NCBI GenBank assembly: GCA_045541535.1
Contig: JAZQJG010000095.1
Coordinates: 16,438-80,437 of the forward strand
Origin: Firm-08 sp045541535
GTDB taxonomy: Bacteria; Bacillota; Clostridia; Oscillospirales; QAKW01
Length of the DNA stretch: 64,000 nucleotides
Direction of reading: 5' to 3'
In this document: in pieces, positions 23,869 to 32,939 of the stretch
How the letters are laid out: each line of letters starts with the position of its first letter
Numbering within the stretch: the first letter of the stretch is position 1
Notes under the pieces: model-generated
The model's database searches: none
Seen by the model: the letters and a program-made list of their open reading frames with translations, nothing else
Told to the model about the DNA's origin: nothing
Position numbers and translations under genes: made by a program

Positions 23869-24711
23869 TCAGTTGTCTTTGCGATCTACGGCAATCTTGT
23901 AGATTTCGTTTTTCGGTACGCCCCGATCCTTGGCCACCGCTTTGACGGCATCCATATTACTTTTGCCCATGGCCTTGTAGTGCTCCAGATGTTCTTCCAC
24001 CGTCCAGCCGTCCCAGAAATTGGCGGTGACCACTTGGGTGGCGCCGTGGAGAATGACCACGTATTCGCCCCTCGGAGCCTCGGTTTCATAGTGGGCGATG
24101 AGCTCGTCCAGGGTGCCTCGCAGGACCTGCTCGTGGAGCTTGGAGAGTTCCCGGGTCAGGGCGGCTTGGCGGTCGCCTCCAAAGAATTTCTTAAAATCCG
24201 CCAAGGTATTTTTTAACTTTTGCGGAGACTCGTAAAAGATCATGGTACGGGTCTCATTTTGCAGACTTTCCAGATGTTCGTTGCGGCTTTTCTTGGCGGT
24301 GGACAAAAAGCCCTCAAAGCAAAATCTGCCGGTGGGCAAGCCGGAAAGCACCAGCCCGCTGACAAAGGCGCAGGGCCCCGCCACCGCCGTGACGGTATAG
24401 CCCTCTTCATACAGTAATGCCACCAGATCTTCTCCGGGGTCGGAGATGGCGGGCATTCCCGCATCGGTGACCAGCGCCCCGATCTGGCCGGCCCTGATCT
24501 TTTGCAAAATTTCCTCGCCGCGCTGGCGTTTGTTGTGCTCAAAGTAACTGATCATCGGCTTTTTCAGCCCCAGATGATTCAGCAACTTCAGGGTGTTGCG
24601 GGTATCCTCGGCGGCAATAAAATCCACCTTTTCCAGGGTCTCTTTTACCCGTGGCGAGATGTCCGACAGATTGCCGATGGGCGTTCCCACCAGATACAAA
24701 ACAGGTTCCAT
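23869..24711 (-). CDS. rsmI: 16S rRNA (cytidine-1402 2'-O) methyltransferase
   Basis: 280 residues, tetrapyrrole-methylase fold using S-adenosylmethionine. Diagnostic motifs: LYLVGTPIGNLSDISPR (residues 5-21), AAEDTRNTLKLLNHLG, ALVTDAGMPAISDPGED (about residues 80-96), the VAGPCAFVSGLVLSGLPTGR segment, then FYESPQKL and ALTRELSKLHEQ. It modifies the decoding centre of 16S rRNA with RsmH. It starts 3 bp after trmN6, so the two RNA methylases form an operon read from 25492-25464. The C-terminal 40 residues form the small alpha-helical extension usual in Firmicutes RsmI. Confidence 0.95.
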   Translation of the reverse strand: MEPVLYLVGTPIGNLSDISPRVKETLEKVDFIAAEDTRNTLKLLNHLGLKKPMISYFEHNKRQRGEEILQKIRAGQIGALVTDAGMPAISDPGEDLVALLYEEGYTVTAVAGPCAFVSGLVLSGLPTGRFCFEGFLSTAKKSRNEHLESLQNETRTMIFYESPQKLKNTLADFKKFFGGDRQAALTRELSKLHEQVLRGTLDELIAHYETEAPRGEYVVILHGATQVVTANFWDGWTVEEHLEHYKAMGKSNMDAVKAVAKDRGVPKNEIYKIAVDRKDN

Positions 24712-24714
24712 TTT

Positions 24715-25428
24715 TTATACCTCGTAAATCTTTTTATATTCTTCGGAAAGACCGCCGTCGGCCGTTCCAACTGTAAAGTCAATATACTTGCATCCATCGT
24801 CTTGGCCGCCCTTTTGCGCTTCCAGTAAAAAGAGCTGACTTTCCTTTCCCGGACGGGAAAATATGCGGTGGATGCAGGTGACGTGCAAATCAAATTTCTT
24901 AATTTTTTCCAATATTTCTTCTTTGCGGTCGGTGCGGTGCACCATATAAAATTTTCCACCCTGCCGCAACAGATAAGCGGCGGCAGCCAACACGTCCTCC
25001 ACCTCGCAGGCCAGCTCGTGCCGGCTGAGGGCCACGCTCTGTTCAGGCGGCAACAAGCCACTGCCCTTTTTAAAATACGGTGGATTGGCGCATACCGTAT
25101 CCTGACTTTGGGGCGGCAGATATTCTTCTATATGACAAAGATCGCCGCAGATTACCTGCAACCGTTGGGCGGCGCCGTTGAGAGCTGCGCTTTTCTCCGC
25201 CAGGGCACAGCCCTCCGACTGGATCTCCAGTGCCGTAACCTTTTGCGCCTTGCCGCCGGCCAGCGCCATCAAGGCCACGGCGCCGTTGCCGCTGCACAGG
25301 TCCACCGTATCGCCGCAGGGGCGGGGAAGTATATGATATAAAAGCACCGCATCGGTGCCGAAACGGAAGAGTCCGTCTTTTTGCAGTATCTTCCACCCGC
25401 CCAACAGCAGCTCGTGGGTCTGTTCCAT
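24715..25428 (-). CDS. trmN6: tRNA1(Val) (adenine-37 N6)-methyltransferase-like protein
   Basis: 237 residues, class I methyltransferase. It begins LLLGGWKILQKDGLFRFGTD, then AVLLYHILPRP, a SAM motif I VDLCSGNGAVALMALAGG (about residue 42) and the catalytic NPPYF (about residue 113) that marks adenine N6 methylases. This is the YfiC/TrmN6 class in many Firmicutes, next to rsmI (yabB-yabC-like order). The exact base target is inferred from the class. Strong sigma-A promoter upstream. Confidence 0.85.
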   Translation of the reverse strand: MEQTHELLLGGWKILQKDGLFRFGTDAVLLYHILPRPCGDTVDLCSGNGAVALMALAGGKAQKVTALEIQSEGCALAEKSAALNGAAQRLQVICGDLCHIEEYLPPQSQDTVCANPPYFKKGSGLLPPEQSVALSRHELACEVEDVLAAAAYLLRQGGKFYMVHRTDRKEEILEKIKKFDLHVTCIHRIFSRPGKESQLFLLEAQKGGQDDGCKYIDFTVGTADGGLSEEYKKIYEV

Positions 25429-25463
25429 CCTCTTCCCGCCCTTCTTCGGTTTCTTTGCAATCT

Positions 25464-25492
25464 ATTGTAGCAGAAAAGAAGTGCTTTGTCAA
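25464..25492 (-). promoter_or_regulatory. Sigma-A promoter of trmN6-rsmI
   Basis: Minus strand: TTGACA (25492-25487), 17-nt spacer, TACAAT (25469-25464). Confidence 0.88.
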
Positions 25493-25586
25493 AAAAAGCA
25501 ATTGGCAAACTGTACAAATTTTCTAAAATTATTTTGGTTATATCTCACAGTAATTCAGTTTTTTATAAAACGGGGCAATTTTTTGG

Positions 25587-25615
25587 TTGACGAATTCCCA
25601 TATTAGTATTATAAT
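25587..25615 (+). promoter_or_regulatory. Sigma-A promoter of the SLH surface protein
   Basis: TTGACG at 25587-25592, 17-nt spacer, TATAAT at 25610-25615. Confidence 0.88.
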
Positions 25616-25646
25616 AAGTGTATCTGTATACAAGGAGGACTATCAG

Positions 25647-27725
25647 ATGAAACTTTGGAGAAGTTTATTAGCAACTGTACTGACAGTAATGCTGATTCTT
25701 TCCATGTCGGTTTCTGCATTTGCTTACACCGACGTACCGGAGAGTGACGGCTATTACGAGTTCATACACGTTGTGGACAGTCTGGGACTGATCCCTGCCA
25801 ACAACGTCGGGGATTTCAGCCCCAAGAACTACTACACTCGCGGTGACGCGTTGATCACGGCTTACCGTATGATCAACGGCAGTGACGAGGGCTTGGAGGA
25901 TTACGCCTCCGATATGGGCCTGTTCGAGGACGTGGATGAGAACCATCCTGTGCTTCCTTATCTGAACTGGGCGTATGACAACAGTCTGATCACCAACGAG
26001 CTGGAAGAAAGATTGTTCAAGCCTGCCGATCCCATCAGCGGCGCCGAATTCCTGACCCTGTTCGTCAAGGTCGGTAACATTGATCCCACTGCCGCTGCCG
26101 GCGGTGAGGGCGGTGAAGGTGGCGAAGGTATGGAAAGCACCGAGGCTACCGAAGGTACCGAAAGCACCGAGGGCGACGGATTTGAGTCCGAGGCCACCGA
26201 GGGCGAGGAAGGGACCGAGGCCGGCGGCGACGGTGAAGGCACCACCACCGGTGAGATCGTTTATCCCGATTCCTATGTGGATGCCGCCTACGACTTTGCC
26301 GGCGACATTTACGGTGATGAGGAGACCATCACCCGTGATATGGCCGCTATGGCCATTGCCCAGCTGCTCTGGTATCAGGACAGCGACACCGCTATTGACC
26401 TGTCCACTCTGGAGGACGATCAGGGCAACCGTCTGGATTGCTTCGCCACCAACGTTTACGGTTTGAGCAAGGTTACCTTACATATCCGTGGCACCGCCAA
26501 CCGTGATATGGGTTATGACTTTGACGGCGACGTGCTGCTCAGCAACGGTAACGTGATGGAAACTGATGAGGATCTGTCCAAGTATATTGGCCATCCCGTT
26601 GTTGTCACCTATCGCGATATGGACCGCTCCGGCACCCTGACCGAGGATGAAGAGATCATCAGCTATACCCTTAACTCCATGATGATCCTCAATCCCACCC
26701 TGCCCGAGATCGCCCTGTCCGACTACACCAAGTTCGTTGTAAGCAACATTGGTCTTTCCTTTAATATTACGAGTGCGACCCGCTTCTATTATAATGATCG
26801 CATCTGGGACGAGAATCCCCTTAACAACCTGATCACCATCGCCGGCGGTGTTGGCGCTTCTTCCATCATTTCCAACCGTCCCAACATGGTATTCACCGTC
26901 GTTCCCTCCGAAATTTTCGATGCAGACAGTGGTGAAAACTTGGTGCTGGAGGTCTTCGTTGAGGAGCACCATCCCGCCAAGATCGTTGATTCCTCTGACG
27001 GTACGCTGACGCTGTACGACTATTATGCCAGAGGCACCGACGCCGAATATGTACAATTTAATATGAGCAACATTGAGTTTAAAACGGCCAGCAGTGCAGT
27101 GGGTGACTACGTTAACTTCTACACCGCCGGTGATACCTGCTACATTCTGGACGGCAGTGCTATCAAGACTACCATTACCTCTGTTGGCGCAGGCAATACC
27201 CTGAATCTGGAGGACGGTACCGTTCTGACTCCCCATCAGCTCTACAAGCGTTCCAACACCATCCCGCAGGCCGGTGAAGAGATGATCATCATCACCGAGG
27301 ACGTAGCCAAGACCCACTACCTGAGCTGGGAGTATCCCACCGCTCTGGAGAAGACCCCCGCTATGATCATCAGCCTGACCGAGAATATGGACAGCGTTTC
27401 CTACGTGCTCTACGATTGTGCTTCTGCTTCTCAGATCACCATCGAGGTGCCCATGGATAACATCTTCGCCACCTCCAGAATTGAGGCCGGTGAGTTCATC
27501 TACTACAGTATGGATGCCGCCGAGCAGTATTCCGTTGTTCGCGCCAATATCTCTGATAAGGTCAAACTGGGCGTTGAGACCGAGGATTACTTCGTTGAGT
27601 CCTCCACCGGTAAGATCTACAACAAGAGCAAATATTACTACGGCAACCTGTACACCGATACCTTCAAGGAAGATTACTACAAGATGATCCTGGATGTATC
27701 CGGTAACGTACTGGCACTGATGTAA
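25647..27725 (+). CDS. SLH-domain surface protein with acidic Glu/Gly/Thr linker
   Basis: 692 residues from ATG 25647, chosen because AAGGAGG lies 8 nt upstream and the product begins with a clean signal peptide (LWRSLLATVLTVMLILSMSV, then SAFA). Three SLH repeats: residues about 24-75 (YTDVPESDGYYEFIHVVDSL), 80-135 (LFEDVDENHPVLPYLNWAYD) and, after a 50-residue linker rich in Glu, Gly and Thr (ESTEATEGTESTEGDGFESE), 205-245 (YVDAAYDFAGDIYGDEETIT). The rest (about 440 residues) is beta-rich with repeated short blocks and no recognised enzyme. It probably builds the envelope surface. Strong promoter and terminator suggest high expression. Confidence 0.82.
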   Translation: MKLWRSLLATVLTVMLILSMSVSAFAYTDVPESDGYYEFIHVVDSLGLIPANNVGDFSPKNYYTRGDALITAYRMINGSDEGLEDYASDMGLFEDVDENHPVLPYLNWAYDNSLITNELEERLFKPADPISGAEFLTLFVKVGNIDPTAAAGGEGGEGGEGMESTEATEGTESTEGDGFESEATEGEEGTEAGGDGEGTTTGEIVYPDSYVDAAYDFAGDIYGDEETITRDMAAMAIAQLLWYQDSDTAIDLSTLEDDQGNRLDCFATNVYGLSKVTLHIRGTANRDMGYDFDGDVLLSNGNVMETDEDLSKYIGHPVVVTYRDMDRSGTLTEDEEIISYTLNSMMILNPTLPEIALSDYTKFVVSNIGLSFNITSATRFYYNDRIWDENPLNNLITIAGGVGASSIISNRPNMVFTVVPSEIFDADSGENLVLEVFVEEHHPAKIVDSSDGTLTLYDYYARGTDAEYVQFNMSNIEFKTASSAVGDYVNFYTAGDTCYILDGSAIKTTITSVGAGNTLNLEDGTVLTPHQLYKRSNTIPQAGEEMIIITEDVAKTHYLSWEYPTALEKTPAMIISLTENMDSVSYVLYDCASASQITIEVPMDNIFATSRIEAGEFIYYSMDAAEQYSVVRANISDKVKLGVETEDYFVESSTGKIYNKSKYYYGNLYTDTFKEDYYKMILDVSGNVLALM

Positions 27726-27757
27726 ACTTCTCCAACATCTGTACCTATTATAAATAT

Positions 27758-27797
27758 AACACCGCAAACAGCCATTCGCTGTTTGCGGTGTTTTTTC
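27758..27797 (+). terminator. Terminator after the SLH surface protein
   Basis: Fifteen-base stem 27758-27772 with 27778-27792, CATTC loop, T run. Confidence 0.93.
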
Positions 27798-27799
27798 AT

Positions 27800-28070
27800 T
27801 CATAAGACGGTTGTGTTTATGAACTTTTTGACACGCTGGCAGACTGCCAAAAAGGGCGTTGCATTTCGCTGATGCGATCTCGTCGGCGTACATGGGTACG
27901 GTAGAGAGCGTAGCGGCGGAAAACAGTGAATCCCTTGCAACGCAAGGGAAAGAAGGAATTGCTTTGATGACTTTCCATTATTAAAACGACTTGTGTTTAT
28001 TATGACTCCACAAACCATTTTTTCTTTTGATTCTCTTTTTACTGTGATGAAACGACTTTTTTGACAGTCT
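27800..28070. repeat. Gene-free structured region, possibly a dispersed palindromic element
   Basis: No credible gene in about 270 bp. It holds an 8-bp inverted pair GCGTTGCA/TGCAACGC (27856-27863 and 27936-27943), a 7-bp hairpin with 3-nt loop (27932-27938 with 27942-27948), and two similar segments reading GTTGTGTTTATGAACTT and CTTGTGTTTATTATGAC near 27809 and 27990. It looks like an intergenic repeat of unknown function. Copies elsewhere cannot be tested here. Confidence 0.4.
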
Positions 28071-28072
28071 GA

Positions 28073-28104
28073 AAAAAGCTGTGTAGAAATCTACACAGCT
28101 TTTT
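28073..28104. terminator. Terminator of clpB
   Basis: Perfect stem of about 15 bases (28073-28087 with 28090-28104), A and T runs on both sides. Directly abuts the clpB stop codon. Confidence 0.9.
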
Positions 28105-30702
28105 CTATTTTACGATCAGACGGCCGTTTACGGCGTCCACTGTAAGAGTCGTGCCGGGTAACAGCTCCTCTGCCAGCATTTTGCGGGCCAGGGCGGTCTC
28201 TACGTTGGATTGCAAAAATCGCTTGAGGGGTCGGGCGCCGTACAGGGGATCATAACCGTTTTCGGTAATAAAATCCTTGGCGGCGGGGGTGAGCACGCAG
28301 TGCAGTTGCTTATCTGCCAGCCGCAGATTGATATCCTTTAACAGCAATTCCAGAATGGCGCCGATGTTTTCTTTGGTCAGGGGCTTATAATACACGATCT
28401 CGTCCAATCGGTTTAAAAATTCGGGACGGAAGGATCGCTTGAGCAGGGCACTCACCTGTTCTTCGGCGGCAGGGGAGAGAACGCCGTTTTCGTCGGTGCC
28501 CTCCAGCAGAAATTCCGATCCCAGATTGGAGGTCATAATGAGTATGGTGTTTTTAAAGTCCACGGTGCGGCCTTGGGAATCGGTGATCCGTCCGTCGTCC
28601 AGTACCTGCAGCAATACGTTGAATACGTCGGGATGGGCCTTTTCGATCTCGTCAAAGAGCACCACCGAATAGGGGTGACGGCGCACCGCTTCGCTGAGCT
28701 GGCCGCCCTCTTCATAACCCACGTATCCGGGCGGAGCGCCGATGAGTCGGGAAACGGAAAACTTTTCCATATACTCGCTCATATCAATGCGCACCATATT
28801 GTGCTCGTCGTCAAAGAGCGCCTCTGCCAGTGCCTTGGCCAGCTCGGTTTTACCCACGCCCGTGGGACCGAGGAACAGAAAGGAGCCGATGGGACGGCGA
28901 GGGTCTGCAATGCCGGCTCTGGAGCGGAGAATGGCTTCACTGACACGGGTGACCGCCGTGTCCTGACCCACCACTCTCTTGTGTAAAATGTCCTCCAGAT
29001 GCAACAGCTTTTCCCGTTCACCCTCCATCAATTTGGCCACGGGAATCCCCGTCCAGCGTTCAATGATGCGGGCAATTTCTCCCTCGGTGATCTTGTCCCG
29101 CAACAGGGAATTTTCGGTTTTGGCCTCCTCCGCCTGCTTTTCCAGCGCCTCCAGTTCTTGCTTCAGTCCCGGAAGCTTGCCGTACTTCAGCTCAGCGGCG
29201 CGGTTGAGGTCGTAATTTTGCTCTGCCCGCTCAATTTCCAGCCCCACCTGCTCAATTTCCGCACGCAGGCTCTGGATCTTTGTCAGGGCATTTTTTTCGT
29301 TTTCCCAGGTGGCCTTCTTGGCACTGAAATCCTCTCTCAGCTCGGCCAGTTCTTTTTGGATGCCCTGCAGGCGCTCCACGGTGATGGGATCTTTGTCCTT
29401 TTTCAGGGCCGCTTCCTCAATTTCCAGCTGAATGATCTTGCGTCGGATCACGTCCAGTTCGGTGGGCATGGAGTCCAGATCGGTACGGATCATAGCGCAG
29501 GCCTCGTCAATGAGGTCAATGGCCTTGTCGGGGAGAAAACGGTCAGTGATATAGCGATGGGAGAGGGTGGCGGCGGCAATGATGGCGCTGTCCTGAATCT
29601 TTACACCGTGATATACCTCATAACGTTCCTTGAGACCCCTGAGGATGGCCACGGTGTCCTCCACCGTAGGCTCTTCTACCAGTACCGGTTGAAAACGGCG
29701 CTCCAGAGCCGCATCTTTTTCAATATATTGGCGGTATTCGTCCAAGGTGGTGGCGCCGATACAGTGGAGCTCCCCTCTGGCCAGCATAGGCTTGAGCAGA
29801 TTGCCTGCATCCATTGCCCCGTCGGTCTTGCCCGCACCCACGATGGTGTGTAGCTCGTCAATAAACAGAATAATCTGTCCCTCGGATTTTTTTACCTCGT
29901 TGAGGACGGCCTTCAGCCGCTCCTCAAATTCACCCCGGTATTTTGCGCCGGCGATCAGGGAGCCCATATCCAGTGAGAACACCGTTTTTTCCTTCAGGGA
30001 GGCGGGTACGTCGCCACGGACGATGCGCTGAGCCAGTCCTTCTGCAATGGCGGTTTTGCCCACGCCGGGCTCACCGATGAGCACGGGGTTGTTTTTGGTC
30101 TTGCGGGAGAGGATGCGGATCACGTTACGGATCTCGTTATCTCTGCCGATCACGGGGTCTACGGTCTTGCCCTTGGCCTTTTCCACCAGATCCACGCCGT
30201 ATTTTTTCAAGGCGTCATAGGTGGCCTCGGGGTTGTCGCCCGTCACCCGCTGGGCGCCGCGTACCTGACGGAGCGCCGTCAAAACCTTTTGGGTAGTGAT
30301 TTGGAAGGTGGAGAAGAGCTGTTTGATATTTTTGTTGGCCTGTTCCAGCAGACATAAAAACAAATGCTCCACCGAAACGTATTCGTCCTTCATATTTTCT
30401 GCCAGACGTTCGGCGGCGTTTAAGGTGCGGTCCACGTCGGCGGAAACGTACACCTGATCGGCGTTTCTGCTGTTGCCGCCCACCTTGGGAAGCTGTTCCA
30501 TCAGTCGCTTGGCGCCGGTTGCAAATTGATCGGTCTGCTCGGTGAGCTTTTGCAAGAGCTGGGGGATCAGCCCGTTTTCCTGTTGGGTCAGGGCGTAGAG
30601 CAGATGCTCCTGCTCAATGGCAGGGGAGGCGTATTCCGTTGCCAGGGATTGGGCGGCGGTAATGGCCTCAATGGATTTTTGAGTAAATTTCTGTGCATTC
30701 AT
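28105..30702 (-). CDS. clpB: ATP-dependent disaggregase ClpB
   Basis: 865 residues from ATG 30702, chosen because AAAGGAG lies 8 nt upstream and the product begins MNAQKFTQKSIEAITAAQSL like ClpB proteins. N-domain repeats (residues 1-145), first AAA+ with GEPGVGKTAIAEG (about 205), Walker B IILFIDELHTI, a long coiled-coil middle domain (about 400-520, the mark of ClpB against ClpC), second AAA+ with LGPTGVGKTELAKAL (about 605) and the arginine finger region after VVLFDEIEKAHPDVFN. It rescues aggregated proteins with DnaK. Control by HrcA through the CIRCE element upstream. Confidence 0.96.
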   Translation of the reverse strand: MNAQKFTQKSIEAITAAQSLATEYASPAIEQEHLLYALTQQENGLIPQLLQKLTEQTDQFATGAKRLMEQLPKVGGNSRNADQVYVSADVDRTLNAAERLAENMKDEYVSVEHLFLCLLEQANKNIKQLFSTFQITTQKVLTALRQVRGAQRVTGDNPEATYDALKKYGVDLVEKAKGKTVDPVIGRDNEIRNVIRILSRKTKNNPVLIGEPGVGKTAIAEGLAQRIVRGDVPASLKEKTVFSLDMGSLIAGAKYRGEFEERLKAVLNEVKKSEGQIILFIDELHTIVGAGKTDGAMDAGNLLKPMLARGELHCIGATTLDEYRQYIEKDAALERRFQPVLVEEPTVEDTVAILRGLKERYEVYHGVKIQDSAIIAAATLSHRYITDRFLPDKAIDLIDEACAMIRTDLDSMPTELDVIRRKIIQLEIEEAALKKDKDPITVERLQGIQKELAELREDFSAKKATWENEKNALTKIQSLRAEIEQVGLEIERAEQNYDLNRAAELKYGKLPGLKQELEALEKQAEEAKTENSLLRDKITEGEIARIIERWTGIPVAKLMEGEREKLLHLEDILHKRVVGQDTAVTRVSEAILRSRAGIADPRRPIGSFLFLGPTGVGKTELAKALAEALFDDEHNMVRIDMSEYMEKFSVSRLIGAPPGYVGYEEGGQLSEAVRRHPYSVVLFDEIEKAHPDVFNVLLQVLDDGRITDSQGRTVDFKNTILIMTSNLGSEFLLEGTDENGVLSPAAEEQVSALLKRSFRPEFLNRLDEIVYYKPLTKENIGAILELLLKDINLRLADKQLHCVLTPAAKDFITENGYDPLYGARPLKRFLQSNVETALARKMLAEELLPGTTLTVDAVNGRLIVK

Positions 30703-30802
30703 CTCTATCACTCCTTTTGAATGCGAATTGGGTCCTTCTGTCTGTATTCTACACGATGATCCTGCAAAAAGTGTGAACAAACTATGAACAAACTGTTAAA
30801 TA

Positions 30803-30829
30803 TTAGCACTCTCGCACCTTGAGTGCTAA
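30803..30829 (-). promoter_or_regulatory. CIRCE operator (HrcA binding site) of clpB
   Basis: TTAGCACTC at 30803-30811, nine bases, GAGTGCTAA at 30821-30829: a perfect match to the CIRCE inverted repeat. On the minus strand TTAGCA (30829-30824) and TAATAT (30805-30800), 18 nt apart, could be the promoter, so bound HrcA would block it. The gene is clpB; malQ reads away from this point. Confidence 0.95.
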
Positions 30830-30837
30830 ATTTTGGG

Positions 30838-30892
30838 CAAAAAAAGAGTTGTTACGCGTTGTGTCCTTACGGATACAACGCGTAACAGCTCT
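30838..30892 (-). terminator. Terminator of malQ
   Basis: Sixteen-base stem with one G-T pair (30851-30866 with 30871-30886), TTAC loop. The minus-strand side ends in CTCTTTTTTT. Confidence 0.88.
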
Positions 30893-30898
30893 TCTGTT

Positions 30899-32401
30899 CT
30901 AAATTCGTTTGTACAGTTCGTTCAGCCGTCGCAGATAGGCCCGATCAATGGAGGCCATGGCCTGGGGGGTCATACGGAACAACCAGTTACCTTTGTTGGT
31001 GCCGGGACGGTTCATGGTGGTGTCCCCGCCAAAGCCGCACAGATCCTGAATGGGAGCGACTACCAGCTTTGCGTGGGTCTGCCACAGGGTGGAGATCAAG
31101 GCGCGGATGGCAGGGTTGTGACTGCCGCCGCTCTTCCAGTCCTTGCCGATAAAGCCGCAGTATTCCAGACAATAGTCCCGCTGGGGTGGGGTCAACTCCC
31201 ACAGATAGGCAAGCAGCGGCTTGTTGTCGTGGGTGCCGGTATAGGCCACCATATTGTAGGGATAATTGTGGGGCAGGTGCATATCGTCTTCTTCTCCCAA
31301 AAAGCCGAATTGCATCACCCGCATTCCGGGCAGACCGCTGTCCTTGAGTAGGGCGGTCAGTTGATCGTCCTGCACGCCCAGATCTTCTGCAATAATGCAT
31401 TCGGGATCCACGGTTTTATAGATTTCGTTTAAAAAGTTCATGCCCTCGCCGTCGATCCATTTGCCGCCCATGGCGTCCTCGTCCTCTGCGGGCACCGACC
31501 AATAGGCCGAAAAGGCGCGGAAGTGATCAATGCGCACCTTATCCACCAGTTGCAGGGTATGGTGCAGACGGTCCTTCCACCAGGCGTATTGATCCTTTCT
31601 CATTTGGGCCCAGTTGTACAGAGGGTTGCCCCATTTTTGCCCCGTGGGGCTGAAATAATCGGGGGGAACACCCGCTACGTTTTGGGGATATCCCTTTTCA
31701 TCCAGATCAAACAGTTCCCGCTTGCTCCACACGTCACAGCTCTCAAAGCTGACGTAGATGGGCATATCGCCGATGATATACACGCCGTTTTCGTTGGCAT
31801 AGGCCTTTACCTTTTGCCACTGGGTCAAGAAAATATATTGGGCAAAATAGTAGTATTCCATTTCGCTTTTGTATTGTTCGGCCGCGGCGGCCACTGCTTC
31901 GGGCTGATGCTCCCGCAGGGCGGCATCCTCCCAGTCCATCCAATCCTTGCCGGTGGCTTCTTTCACGGCCATATACAGGGCGTATTCCCGCAACCATTCC
32001 TTGTCTGCGGCAAAGGCGCGGATCTTTTCCATCAGTCCCTCGTCACAACGGGCAAAGGCCGTTTGCAGTACCGTCTTGCGGCTCTCTTCCAAAAAGTCGT
32101 AGCTTACCGTCCAATCGGGCTTGCCCTTCTGGCCGTTCAATTCCTCTTTGGTCAACAGCCCCATTTCGCGCAACCCCTCCAGATCAATAAAATAGAGATT
32201 GCCGGCAAAGGCTGAATCACTTTTATAGGGAGAATTACATTCATCGGTGCGGGTAAAGGGGAGCACCTGCCAATAGTGAAAGCCGCATTCCTTTAACAGA
32301 TCGATAAAATCATAGGCCCCTTGACCGAAATCACCACAGCCGTAGGCACCGGGAAGGGAAAAGATGGGCAACAGCACGCCACTGCTTCGTTTATTGTTCA
32401 T
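30899..32401 (-). CDS. malQ: 4-alpha-glucanotransferase (amylomaltase)
   Basis: 500 residues, GH77 enzyme that moves glucan chains between maltodextrins. Conserved parts: RSSGVLLPIFSLPGAYGCGD (residues 4-23), WQVLPFTRTDECNSPYKSDS, VRIDHFRAFSAYW with the catalytic Asp (about residue 291), IIAEDLG with the acid/base Glu (about 338), and YTGTHDNKP with the transition-state Asp (about 393). Cytosolic, so it would act on glycogen- or maltodextrin-derived sugars. Its start overlaps the stop of the small membrane gene upstream by 11 bp. Confidence 0.95.
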   Translation of the reverse strand: MNNKRSSGVLLPIFSLPGAYGCGDFGQGAYDFIDLLKECGFHYWQVLPFTRTDECNSPYKSDSAFAGNLYFIDLEGLREMGLLTKEELNGQKGKPDWTVSYDFLEESRKTVLQTAFARCDEGLMEKIRAFAADKEWLREYALYMAVKEATGKDWMDWEDAALREHQPEAVAAAAEQYKSEMEYYYFAQYIFLTQWQKVKAYANENGVYIIGDMPIYVSFESCDVWSKRELFDLDEKGYPQNVAGVPPDYFSPTGQKWGNPLYNWAQMRKDQYAWWKDRLHHTLQLVDKVRIDHFRAFSAYWSVPAEDEDAMGGKWIDGEGMNFLNEIYKTVDPECIIAEDLGVQDDQLTALLKDSGLPGMRVMQFGFLGEEDDMHLPHNYPYNMVAYTGTHDNKPLLAYLWELTPPQRDYCLEYCGFIGKDWKSGGSHNPAIRALISTLWQTHAKLVVAPIQDLCGFGGDTTMNRPGTNKGNWLFRMTPQAMASIDRAYLRRLNELYKRI

Positions 32402-32810
32402 TCTCGGATTCCTGCTTTCTCAAAAATTTGGGACGTTTTAAAACGTATACCAGTCCACCCAGTGCAATACAGCACAGTGGCGGCACCGGTGAGGGGGGAT
32501 CGCCCGCATGGACCGAAAAGGGCGGCAGGGTGTAATAATATCCCGCCTCCTGTCCACCTACGCTGGGGGCCCAGCTCTTGGGATAGACCTCGGTGTATTG
32601 CCCTGATTTGGTTTCCTGCCCTCGGGGATAGGTAAACTCAATGGCAAAGGTGTCGGTGATCTCGTCCTCACTGACCGTGGTAAAGTCGCTGATGGTCAGT
32701 ACGGTCTTTTGTACGAACAGGGTGGGCAACAACCACAAAATTCCAAGGGCGCACAGCACCAGCGCAACTATAGTTTTGATCTTTTTGTTGTTTTTAATCA
32801 TTCCAATCAT
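32391..32810 (-). CDS. Small membrane protein, unknown function
   Basis: 139 residues. One transmembrane helix near the start (IVALVLCALGILWLLPTLFV, residues 14-33) and a second near the end (LCCIALGGLVYVLKRPKFL) enclose an extracytoplasmic domain with a short beta-rich part (ISDFTTVSEDEITDTFAIEF) and a Pro-rich loop (PPFSVHAGDPPSPVPPL). No family recognised. It precedes malQ with an 11-bp overlap and shares its transcript. Good promoter at 32866-32837. Confidence 0.6.
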   Translation of the reverse strand: MIGMIKNNKKIKTIVALVLCALGILWLLPTLFVQKTVLTISDFTTVSEDEITDTFAIEFTYPRGQETKSGQYTEVYPKSWAPSVGGQEAGYYYTLPPFSVHAGDPPSPVPPLCCIALGGLVYVLKRPKFLRKQESENEQ

Positions 32811-32836
32811 CCTTTATCATAAGAATAGGCGTTACT

Positions 32837-32866
32837 ATTATACGATTTTCAGGCTCTTTCTGTCAA
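32837..32866 (-). promoter_or_regulatory. Sigma-A promoter of the small membrane protein-malQ operon
   Basis: Minus strand: TTGACA (32866-32861), 18-nt spacer, TATAAT (32842-32837). Confidence 0.85.
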
Positions 32867-32880
32867 GGGCGACTCCTTTG

Positions 32881-32909
32881 TTGACAATATTCTGCAAATA
32901 TTTTATAAT
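32881..32909 (+). promoter_or_regulatory. Perfect consensus sigma-A promoter of the TIR-NACHT gene
   Basis: TTGACA at 32881-32886, 17-nt spacer, TATAAT at 32904-32909. The start codon follows 30 nt after the -10. Confidence 0.92.
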
Positions 32910-32939
32910 TAAAATATTAATACGAAAGAGCGGGAAATC

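Noticed and set aside
26478..27893. 471-codon minus-strand frame opposite the SLH surface protein
   Set aside because: It is the complement of a strongly supported gene, with no start signal or domain.
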